Below are positions 9,625 to 16,545 of a stretch of DNA of 64,000 bases, in pieces. How positions within the stretch are numbered: the stretch's first letter is position 1; each line of letters opens with the position of its first letter. The notes under the pieces were generated by a model. The model did not search any database. It saw only the letters and a list, made by a program, of their open reading frames with translations, and had not been told where the DNA came from. Both the position numbers and the translations under genes were made by a program. Source of the stretch: Arthrobacter_B sp038069765 (GTDB lineage Bacteria > Actinomycetota > Actinomycetes > Actinomycetales > Micrococcaceae). Location of the stretch: contig NZ_JBBPFS010000004.1 in the NCBI RefSeq assembly GCF_038069765.1, forward strand, positions 124,001 through 188,000. The letters run 5' to 3'.

Positions 9625-10596
9625 TCATCGGCCGGACCAGCCCCGGTCCGCGAGTGCGGCTTCGCGTTCAGTGCTCCAGCTCCTGGCGTACAGCCCCAAA
9701 ACCGCTTCCTCCCGAAGCGACAGCCCGAGCCGGTTGAGGAGCATGTGGGCTTGGTAAACCGTCAGGTGCTGGGCGCTGCGGCTCAGCCGCAGCTTGTCTG
9801 CGCGGTATAAATACGTGTCGACGGTCCGGAACCAGCGCCGGCGCCAGTTCTCCACGGCTGATTCCGCCGCCGTGGCCGCCATCAGGTGCTGTGTCGGCAT
9901 GATTTTTGCCGCCACCTGGACGGTCATTGCCTGGCGCACGCTGGCCGCGCGGGGACCGAAGGCAGCCGTGCAGCTGCGCAGGTGGCTGTCCCAGTAGTAG
10001 TCCCAGGAGATCCGCCGGCGGTCCGGCCAGCTGGCCGAGCGGGGCCCCTTCATCATGCTTCGGGCCGAATCAAAAAGCAGCAGGGAACCGAGCGCCCACC
10101 GGTTCTGGACCTTCGGAAAGCGGGCCGCGGCCCAGGCTCCCAGCTCCGAAGAAAGCTCAAAAATCTCTTCGGCGAGTCCGAGCCCCTCAACTCCGCCGTA
10201 TTTAGCCAGATCGGCTTCCATGCGCAGGTTGTGCGGCTCGGTTCCTCCGGGGCTCATGCGGTCCGTCACCGGTTCGGAAAAGTCCTGGGTCATTTCCAGG
10301 TGTCCGATGACACCCGACGCCTGCTCCCGGAGTGCTCCCAGCAGGCACTGCAGCTTCTCCAGGAGTTCCGGTTCGGCCAAAATCCGGAGCCGGACGTGAG
10401 CATTCGCCGGCTCCATGCACCTCGTGTAATACCAGCGCCGGCCGCCTTTGGCCTGCGCGTGGGCCGCCAGCGGGGTAACCAGTTCTCCAATGATGCCGTC
10501 CGCTACATCGAAGCCCCCGGTATAGAAGGACAGCGTCCACCATTTTGCGGTCGAGCGGGTTCGTGAGGCGTTTCGAACCGCTGTCAGCTGACTCAT
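9625..10596 (-). CDS. Stand-alone SpaB_C-like (thiopeptide-type bacteriocin biosynthesis) protein, copy 1
   Basis: A 323-residue protein matching the C-terminal domain family of LanB dehydratases (SpaB_C, 'thiopeptide-type bacteriocin biosynthesis'). It is without the N-terminal glutamylation domain. Family marks: WWTLSFYT at the start, RWYYTRCMEPANAHVRLRIL, DLAKYGGVEGLGLAEEIFEL, and the C-terminal motif HMLLNRLGLSLREEA. In known systems this domain performs glutamate elimination or, when free-standing, thiopeptide ring formation; here the reaction is unknown. The start is ATG at 10596, with GGAAGGG nine bases upstream; its MSQL N-terminus matches copy 2 at 62420. It lies between a micro-ORF and a 63-residue protein. 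No cyclase, protease or transporter is adjacent. Confidence 0.8.
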   Translation of the reverse strand: MSQLTAVRNASRTRSTAKWWTLSFYTGGFDVADGIIGELVTPLAAHAQAKGGRRWYYTRCMEPANAHVRLRILAEPELLEKLQCLLGALREQASGVIGHLEMTQDFSEPVTDRMSPGGTEPHNLRMEADLAKYGGVEGLGLAEEIFELSSELGAWAAARFPKVQNRWALGSLLLFDSARSMMKGPRSASWPDRRRISWDYYWDSHLRSCTAAFGPRAASVRQAMTVQVAAKIMPTQHLMAATAAESAVENWRRRWFRTVDTYLYRADKLRLSRSAQHLTVYQAHMLLNRLGLSLREEAVLGLYARSWSTEREAALADRGWSGR

Positions 10597-10702
10597 GGTG
10601 CGCATCCCTTCCGGGGTTGTTACTTGGTTACCGCCGCTGGGCGGGACTTGCTGTTTCGTTAGTTATCACTTGCTTGGCGTGTACCCCCGTGAGGGGCGGT
10701 TG

Positions 10703-10732
10703 CTAGATCCAGTCCCAAACCTTGCTGGTCAT
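10703..10732 (-). CDS. Nine-codon micro-ORF (MTSKVWDWI) upstream of the SpaB_C-like gene
   Basis: AGGAGGGGA (10739-10747) is one of the best Shine-Dalgarno sequences in the window. It lies nine bases before ATG at 10732 (a second in-frame ATG is at 10738). The ORF reads MTSKVWDWI and ends in TAG, about 105 bases before the SpaB_C start. Translation initiation is well supported by the site; the function is not. It could be a minimal substrate peptide or a Trp-codon leader peptide: GGGACT within it can pair with AGTCCC at 10643-10648. No equivalent was found before copy 2. Confidence 0.5.
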   Translation of the reverse strand: MTSKVWDWI

Positions 10733-11014
10733 CTTCATTCCCCTCCTGTACCTGCGGCTGGTCCCCAGCCTGTGCGGTTGATTGACTCCGAAAGCTTCCC
10801 CCGCTTCCCAAGGCCCCGTCTACCCCTTCGGATGCCCGGTTCCTGTCATGGCCCGATTCACCCTTGATCCCTTCCGCTGCTGTTACGCCGGGAGCCGGGA
10901 ACGCCCGGGATCGGCGCAGAATAGGGGCCTTTTCCTGCAGCCGGCGACGGGACGGATGCTGGTGGCATTAAGCGGCCATGTCACTGATTTCCGCAGGCCG
11001 ATCCGTGCCCCGGC
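10733..11014. other. Upstream region of the micro-ORF/SpaB_C operon
   Basis: 282 bases without a larger credible gene. It holds the ribosome binding site of the micro-ORF and a perfect inverted repeat, GGCTGG-TCC-CCAGCC (10756-10770), just upstream of that site, which could be an operator or a hairpin. No confident -35/-10 pair is seen. The rest, up to the stop of the sugar-isomerase gene, has no visible structure. Confidence 0.5.
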
Positions 11015-11965
11015 TTAGCCCGCCTGTTCCTCGGGCAGCTTCGCCCGCAGAATGTCCCGGATGTAGTCGCGGTTCATCGCGCTCACCGTCAGCCCGTCGC
11101 CCCCGTAGTGTTCCACGCACATCGGGCCGTCGAAGCCGGCCTCCAGCGCCATGCCGATGGCCTCCCTGTAATTAATGAACCCGAGCGCGAGCGGTGCGGG
11201 CGCCGAGGCATAGGCGCCGGTGGCGGGGTCATAGTCCCGGAAATAGTTCTTCAGCTGCCAGTAGTTGGCAAACGGGAGCATCTTGGTGAGCATCTCCCGC
11301 CAATCCTCAACGGGGCGGTGGAGCCGGACAATGTTGCCGATGTCGGGGCACAGGCCCACATTGGGCAGGTCCACCGCCTGCACAAGCTGCACGGAGCTGT
11401 CCGCCGTCCCGAGGAACGTACCCTCATACATTTCCAGCGACAGGCTCACGCCGCGTTCGGCCGCGTACTCCCCCAGTTCCCGAAAACGTGCGGCTGCTTT
11501 TTCGCGATTGGCGGGCGTGTCCTCATCCTCGACCCCCCGGGCGAGCCAAAACCACGTTGCCTCCGTCTGTTCCCGGGTGAACGGATCGTGCAGCCCGAGG
11601 CACACCATCGGCGCTTCCAGGTCGGCCGCTGCGTCAATGGTCCGCTTGGTGTAGGCGATGTTGCGCTGTGCCTGCTCCTCATCCGGGGTGATCACGCTCT
11701 TGCGGGTAACCGCCAGATCGCTGAAGGACAGGCCGTAGGACCGGGCCGTGTCCAGCAGCTGCCGGCGCCCCCCGGCGCCGAGGTCCCCGGCACGGACCCA
11801 CGAGTCCGTCAGGTCGACGTGCTCAAAACCGGCCAGGCTCACCTCGCGCAGGGTCTGCCGCCAGGCCTGCGGTCCGGCGGCAGTCCTGTCGCGGCCGTCC
11901 GGGGCCACCCCGGTGAAGTTCAGCAGGGCGGCGCCTATCGGCCAGGTCTGCGGTGTGTAGGTCAT
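11015..11965 (-). CDS. Sugar isomerase/epimerase-like TIM-barrel enzyme
   Basis: A 316-residue xylose-isomerase-like TIM barrel. Metal-binding positions are visible: glutamate in SLSLEMYEG, aspartate in GLCPDIGN and glutamate in MCVEHYGGDG. It is the last gene of the leftward operon gntP-SDR-this gene, with AAGGAGAA before the ATG. The family includes hydroxypyruvate/tetronate isomerases and also 3-oxo-acid-sugar decarboxylases. Beside an erythrulose-type kinase/isomerase set, a decarboxylase that turns a 3-oxo-acid sugar into L-erythrulose would fit (inference by analogy with apiose catabolism). The exact reaction is unproven. Confidence 0.8.
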   Translation of the reverse strand: MTYTPQTWPIGAALLNFTGVAPDGRDRTAAGPQAWRQTLREVSLAGFEHVDLTDSWVRAGDLGAGGRRQLLDTARSYGLSFSDLAVTRKSVITPDEEQAQRNIAYTKRTIDAAADLEAPMVCLGLHDPFTREQTEATWFWLARGVEDEDTPANREKAAARFRELGEYAAERGVSLSLEMYEGTFLGTADSSVQLVQAVDLPNVGLCPDIGNIVRLHRPVEDWREMLTKMLPFANYWQLKNYFRDYDPATGAYASAPAPLALGFINYREAIGMALEAGFDGPMCVEHYGGDGLTVSAMNRDYIRDILRAKLPEEQAG

Positions 11966-12010
11966 GTTCTTCTCCTTGCGTTGAGCAGCAGTGCTGATGG
12001 GCAGGCGGGC

Positions 12011-12781
12011 TCACACCATGTGCTTGCCGCCGTCGATGAAATATGAACCGCCGTTGATGAAGCCTGCTTCTTCGCCGACGAGGAAGCTGACGAGGGCTGC
12101 AACTTCGGACGGATGCCCGACCCGCCCCGCCGGGATGTCCCCTGATATGGAGGCCCTGCGTTCATCGCTGAGCGGGCCGCCCATAATGTCCGTATCGATC
12201 GGGCCGGGAACAATTGCGTTGCAGGTAATGCCGTGCGGGCCCAGCTCCCGGGCCGCAGCGCGGGTCAGGCCCAGTACAGCGGCCTTTGCTGCGGCGTACC
12301 CGGCTTTTGAGAAAGTTCCGCCGCCGTCGTAGGCCGTAATGGACGAGGTGTTTACGATGCGTCCGCCCCAACCGCCGTCGATCATGCGCCGGGCTGCAGC
12401 CTGCATCATCAGCAGCGAGCCCGTGGCATTGACGTCGATGACCTCGCTCCAGATCTCCTTCGTCAGTTCGAAGAACGAGTGCGGGCTGGCGATGCCGGCG
12501 AGATTTATCTGTGCCAGGACAGGCGGCAGCACGGCATCGATCCGACTGAAGGCCGCCTCCACTGAGGCGGGATCTGCGACGTCGGCCGCAACCCCGAGGA
12601 CCGGCCGCTCTGACTCGGCACTGAGCTCATCGGCGAAGGAGAGCACCGCTTCCGCGTTCAGGTCCAGGACGGCCAGCGCCCACCCTTCCCGGGCCAGGCG
12701 CCGGGCGACATGGCGGCCAATGCCGCGCTCGCTGCCGGTGCCGGTGACTACTGCTGTCCGCAGCTCCGGAAAGGTGGTCAT
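12011..12781 (-). CDS. SDR-family oxidoreductase
   Basis: A 256-residue classical short-chain dehydrogenase. The cofactor motif is VTGTGSERGIGRHVA, the catalytic serine lies in NTSSITAYDGG and the YxxxK in GYAAAKAAVLG. The start is ATG at 12781, with AGGAG six bases upstream. It sits between the GntP permease and the isomerase-like gene and presumably oxidises the imported polyol, aldose or acid sugar. The C-terminus GGSYFIDGGKHMV is typical of sugar-alcohol or glucose dehydrogenase-type SDRs. Confidence 0.9.
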   Translation of the reverse strand: MTTFPELRTAVVTGTGSERGIGRHVARRLAREGWALAVLDLNAEAVLSFADELSAESERPVLGVAADVADPASVEAAFSRIDAVLPPVLAQINLAGIASPHSFFELTKEIWSEVIDVNATGSLLMMQAAARRMIDGGWGGRIVNTSSITAYDGGGTFSKAGYAAAKAAVLGLTRAAARELGPHGITCNAIVPGPIDTDIMGGPLSDERRASISGDIPAGRVGHPSEVAALVSFLVGEEAGFINGGSYFIDGGKHMV

Positions 12782-12860
12782 GGATGCTCCTGCGCTGGTG
12801 GAAACTGGCGGCTGGTGGACATTGGAGGCGGTGGAACCCGGAAGGGGCGGCCGGACGCCG

Positions 12861-14285
12861 TCACCCCGCGACGGCGTAGACAACCCAGGCCAGGGCGAAG
12901 GACAGGAACCCGATGGCTGTCCCCACAACCGTCCAGGTCTTGAGCGTCGTGAGCGTATCGAAGCCGCAGAACTTGCCGATCAGCCAGAACCCCGAGTCGT
13001 TGACGTGGGAGAAGGTAATGGAGCCGGCTGCAATCGCCACAACCACGGCGGCAAGTCCTATGCCGGAAACGCCCAGCTCCATAACGGCCGGAGCCATAAT
13101 GGAACCGGCCGTGGTGGCTGCAACAGTGGCTGAGCCCTGCGCCACCCGGAAGGCAACCGCAACCAGGAACCCGGCGAGAATGACGGGAAGGCCCATGGCA
13201 TCCAATCCCGACGCGATGGTTCCGCCAATGCCGGTTTCCGTCAGAACCCTGCCGAAGGCCCCGCCGGCACCGGTGATGAGGATGATGGAACAGACCGGGG
13301 CCAGGGCATTGTCCACCAGGTCTTCCAGGGCGCTGCCGATGGTGCCCCGGCCGCGCCGTGGACGCATGTACAGCAGGTACATCGCAGCCAGCGTGGCGAT
13401 CAGCAGGGCGACGGGCGTGCTTCCGACCAGGCGGGACACCTGGAAGAGGACGTTACCCTCCCCCACCGAGCCGCTTGCTTCCAGGGTGCTGAAGAGTGTG
13501 TTGAAGAAGATCAGCACCAGCGGCAGCAGGAGCACGAAGATGATCGTCCAGAAGCCCGGCTTCGGAGTGTCCTCATCGAGGTCGGCTTCCCCCAGAAGGT
13601 TCGGCACGGGCATGTTCGGGTACCGCTTGGCGATCACCAGCGCCAGCCGATAGCCGGCGAGATACCACGCCGGCAACCCCACGAGCAGTGCCACCAGAAT
13701 CACCATGCCGACGTCGGCCCCCATGACGGTAGCGGCTGCGGTCGGGCCGGGGTGCGGCGGCGTCAGTGCGTGCATCATCAGGAACGAGCCAATGGAGGGA
13801 AGTACGTACAGCATGAAGGACCCGCCGAGGCGGCGGGCGACAGTGTAGATAATTGGCAGCATCACGATGAAGCCGGCGTCGAGGAAAATCGGGAAGGCGT
13901 AAAACAGCGATGCCACGGACAGGGCAAGCGGTGCCCGTTTCTCGCCGAAGCGGCGAAGCATCGCGTCTGCAAGGACCTGGGCACCCCCGGACACTTCCAC
14001 CAGGCGGCCCAGGACGGCGCCGAATCCTACAAGCAGGGCAACCGTTCCCACCGTGGTGCTGAACCCCGCGACAACAACGGTGACGACATCCGCGATGCCG
14101 ATCCCGGCGGCCAGGGCGGTGAGCACGCTGATGATGATCAGGGCGAAAAAGGCGTGCACCCGCAGCTTAATGATCATGAGGAGCAGCACCGCGATAGCCG
14201 CGACGGCAATGGAGATGAGTGCCCATGACGGCCGCTCGGCCAGGACCAGCGTTTCCGCAGGGAGGGCGGCAGGAAGCTTATGCAT
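12861..14285 (-). CDS. GntP-family gluconate-type permease
   Basis: A 474-residue membrane transporter with 12-14 hydrophobic helices and GntP-family segments: FGAVLGRLVEVSGGAQVLAD, then LTPPHPGPTAAA and FSHVNDSGFWLIGKF. It imports an acid sugar with protons; tetronate, pentonate or apionate are candidates given the neighbours. The start is taken at ATG 14285 (MHKLPAALPAE); an upstream ATG at 14339 is possible. It is the first gene of the leftward operon. A CCTATAGG palindrome 75 bases upstream probably binds the divergently encoded FadR-type regulator. Confidence 0.92.
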   Translation of the reverse strand: MHKLPAALPAETLVLAERPSWALISIAVAAIAVLLLMIIKLRVHAFFALIIISVLTALAAGIGIADVVTVVVAGFSTTVGTVALLVGFGAVLGRLVEVSGGAQVLADAMLRRFGEKRAPLALSVASLFYAFPIFLDAGFIVMLPIIYTVARRLGGSFMLYVLPSIGSFLMMHALTPPHPGPTAAATVMGADVGMVILVALLVGLPAWYLAGYRLALVIAKRYPNMPVPNLLGEADLDEDTPKPGFWTIIFVLLLPLVLIFFNTLFSTLEASGSVGEGNVLFQVSRLVGSTPVALLIATLAAMYLLYMRPRRGRGTIGSALEDLVDNALAPVCSIILITGAGGAFGRVLTETGIGGTIASGLDAMGLPVILAGFLVAVAFRVAQGSATVAATTAGSIMAPAVMELGVSGIGLAAVVVAIAAGSITFSHVNDSGFWLIGKFCGFDTLTTLKTWTVVGTAIGFLSFALAWVVYAVAG

Positions 14286-14359
14286 TGGCAGAACACCTTT
14301 GGTCGCAGGGATACCCTCAGCGGGTGTGACAGCAGTCACTTATTCGACTTGGGCTATAC

Positions 14360-14367
14360 CCTATAGG
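14360..14367. promoter_or_regulatory. Candidate GntR operator (CCTATAGG) in the gntP/regulator interval
   Basis: An eight-base palindrome in the divergent promoter region, in the context ACCCTATAGGATC. It matches the core of the perfect TCCTATAGGA at 15381-15390 in front of the second operon. Confidence 0.6.
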
Positions 14368-14501
14368 ATCTTTGAACCGTGTCCAGCGGCGCCTCGCGGG
14401 CCAACCGGCGCCCCGGCGCCGGCCCCACGGCCGACGAAGGGCTTGAATCCCTGCCCCTGTGGGAGAATCTGAGGCGAACCGGAGTGAGCAAGAGGAGCAG
14501 C

Positions 14502-15254
14502 ATGGGCGCGGACGCAGCAGGCGGAGCATGGGTACGGCGCAGTGTCCTGGCCGATCAGGTCTACACGGAAATCCTCGCGCGCCTCATGGACGGGAAGCTG
14601 GAATCAGGGGATCCACTCAGCATTGACGGCACCGCAAGGGACCTTGGAGTGTCACCGACCCCCGTTCGCGAAGCCCTCGCGCGGCTGGAGGCCACCGGGA
14701 TGGTGGTGCGTGCCGCGCTGCGGGGGTACCGCGTTGCCCCCATGCTCAGCCATGCCGAACTGCTGGACCTGATGGATGCCCGGCTGCTGATCGAACCGCA
14801 CAATGCGGAAATGGCCTGCCTGCATGCGGACGAGGCCTTCCTTGCCGAGCTCGAGCATTCCATTAATGACCTGCGGGAAGCCCCGAACGGGCCGCATTTC
14901 TCCGACTACCGCTCATACTGGGAAGCTGACGAGCGCTTTCACCGGTTAATCGCGGAACAGACCCGGAACAGGTTCCTGATCGGCGCCTACAACTCCCTGG
15001 GCGGACATGTTCACCGGTTCCGCCTGTTTGGAGGAACCGGCGTCCGGGACGCGCGCAGTGCCATCGAGGAGCACGGCGGGATTGTGGCGGCCATGCGCCG
15101 GGGGGATGCAACAGGGGCCCAGGCCGCCATGACGGCGCACCTTTGCGGCGTGCGGGACCGCTCCGTCAGCGAACACGAGACGGCCGAACACGAGACAGCC
15201 GGACACGAGACAGTCCGGCGCACGGGCCGGGACGCGGGCCGGGAACCCGCCTAA
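14502..15254 (+). CDS. FadR-type GntR-family transcriptional regulator
   Basis: A 250-residue regulator. The N-terminal winged helix reads ADQVYTEILARLMDGKLESG, then GTARDLGVSPTPVREALARL. The C-terminal all-helical FCD domain carries the usual acidic/histidine metal sites (DARLLIEPHNAEMA, ERFHRLIAEQTRNRFLIGAY, AIEEHGGIVAAM). Such regulators usually sense an acid-sugar or carboxylate intermediate. The start is ATG at 14502 after AGAGGAG; GTG at 14484 is an alternative. A triplicated HET(A/V)-type repeat (EHETAEHETAGHETV) forms the tail. It is encoded between the two halves of the sugar locus and likely controls both. Confidence 0.9.
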   Translation: MGADAAGGAWVRRSVLADQVYTEILARLMDGKLESGDPLSIDGTARDLGVSPTPVREALARLEATGMVVRAALRGYRVAPMLSHAELLDLMDARLLIEPHNAEMACLHADEAFLAELEHSINDLREAPNGPHFSDYRSYWEADERFHRLIAEQTRNRFLIGAYNSLGGHVHRFRLFGGTGVRDARSAIEEHGGIVAAMRRGDATGAQAAMTAHLCGVRDRSVSEHETAEHETAGHETVRRTGRDAGREPA

Positions 15255-15352
15255 CCCCTGCACTCGCCGGGAACGCAGGCGACGGCGCCCTCCCCCGGGG
15301 CCCCCGGGAAACCTACAGTTTCCGGCGGCAGGGGGGGGCCTGCAGAATGTGG

Positions 15353-15390
15353 TTGACATCACAAACTCCGACATGGATGATCCTATAGGA
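15353..15390 (+). promoter_or_regulatory. Promoter and operator of the rightward sugar operon
   Basis: TTGACA at 15353-15358, a 17-base spacer and a GATGAT -10-like hexamer at 15376 overlap a perfect TCCTATAGGA palindrome at 15381-15390. A repressor bound there would block the start site of the operon that begins at 15457. Confidence 0.65.
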
Positions 15391-15456
15391 AAGATGAAAT
15401 AGTTCCGGGCGACGACGCCGGGACACTCATTGACCAGTGCATCGGAGGACTCGCCA

Positions 15457-16452
15457 GTGACCCAGCGAAAAGTAGCCGTGGTCGGTTCCGGATATATGGG
15501 CGGAGGCATCGCTCAGGTTCTAGCCCTCGGCGGAGCGCGGGTTGCCCTGTCCGACGTCTCGCAGGAAGTGGCCGCAAAGAACCTCGAACGCCTGCTGACC
15601 GAAGCGGAGCTGTTCGTTTCCGACGGCCTGTTCCCGGAGGACGCCGTCCAGCGGCTGCGGGAAAACCTGTGGGCGGCGGCCAGCATCGAAGAAGCCGTGG
15701 CGGACGCCTCCTATATTGAAGAAGCCGTCCCCGAAATCCTTGACATCAAGCACGCCACCCTGCGGCGGATCAGCGACGCCGCACAGCCGGACGCCGTTAT
15801 CGGCTCCAACACGTCAACGATCCTGATCGCCACACTCGCCGAAGCAGTTTCACATCCGGGCCGCTTTCTCGGAGTGCACTTTTCCAACCCCGCGCCCTTC
15901 ATTCCCGGCGTCGAGGTCATTCCCCACGCCGGCACCAGTGCCGAAACCATTGAAACCGCCCGGGAAATCGTCGCGCTGTCAGGCAAACAGGCTGCGGTCG
16001 TCAAGGATGTCACGGGCTTTGTGCTCAACCGGCTCCAGTACGCGCTGTTCCATGAGGCCGCCCAGCTGGTTGAGGAGGGAATTGCGACAGCCGAAGATGT
16101 GGACACCCTCGTGCGCACCACTTTCGGGTTCCGGCTGCCGTTTTTTGGACCGTTTGCAATCGCCGACATGGCCGGCCTGGACGTCTACTCCTTCTGCTAC
16201 GCGTCCCTGCAAACGTCCTTCCCCGAACGCTTCGCAACCCCGGCCATCCTGCAGGACCTGGTGGATGCAGGAAAGCTCGGCACGAAGTCCGGCGCGGGCT
16301 TCCTGCAGATCCCTGCGGACAAGACCGCGGACCTTGTGGCCTACCGGAACAAGGCGTATGTTGCCATGTCCGGGCTGCTCAAGGAGCTTGGGCCCAGCCC
16401 CGCCGAGGAAGCGGGCCGCGACGCCGGCCGTGTTTCCCCGGAAGCCCGCTGA
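15457..16452 (+). CDS. 3-hydroxyacyl-CoA-dehydrogenase-like NAD-dependent oxidoreductase
   Basis: A 331-residue beta-hydroxyacid dehydrogenase. The Rossmann motif is VVGSGYMGGGIAQVL; SNTSTILIATL, VHFSNPAPFIPGVEVI and DVTGFVLNRLQYALF are the 3HCDH signatures, and the C-terminal helical domain is complete. The same fold oxidises C3 of acid sugars (L-gulonate 3-dehydrogenase type). Within this operon that role is more likely than fatty-acid oxidation; this is inference from context. The start is GTG at 15457 with GGAGG eight bases upstream. It is the first gene of the operon leading to the DhaKL kinase. Confidence 0.85.
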   Translation: MTQRKVAVVGSGYMGGGIAQVLALGGARVALSDVSQEVAAKNLERLLTEAELFVSDGLFPEDAVQRLRENLWAAASIEEAVADASYIEEAVPEILDIKHATLRRISDAAQPDAVIGSNTSTILIATLAEAVSHPGRFLGVHFSNPAPFIPGVEVIPHAGTSAETIETAREIVALSGKQAAVVKDVTGFVLNRLQYALFHEAAQLVEEGIATAEDVDTLVRTTFGFRLPFFGPFAIADMAGLDVYSFCYASLQTSFPERFATPAILQDLVDAGKLGTKSGAGFLQIPADKTADLVAYRNKAYVAMSGLLKELGPSPAEEAGRDAGRVSPEAR

Positions 16453-16545
16453 CCCTGCTCCCACCACTGGACGGCCCGTTCCGCCGGGCGGGCACGGCCT
16501 GACGCCAGTGCCGGCGGTTACCGCAGACAACCAAGGCTGGAATCC

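Noticed and set aside
9408..10605. Complete lanthipeptide or thiopeptide biosynthetic cluster
   Set aside because: Only the SpaB_C-type protein is present. There is no LanB glutamylation domain, LanC, YcaO, protease or ABC exporter within reach, so I describe an orphan protein instead.
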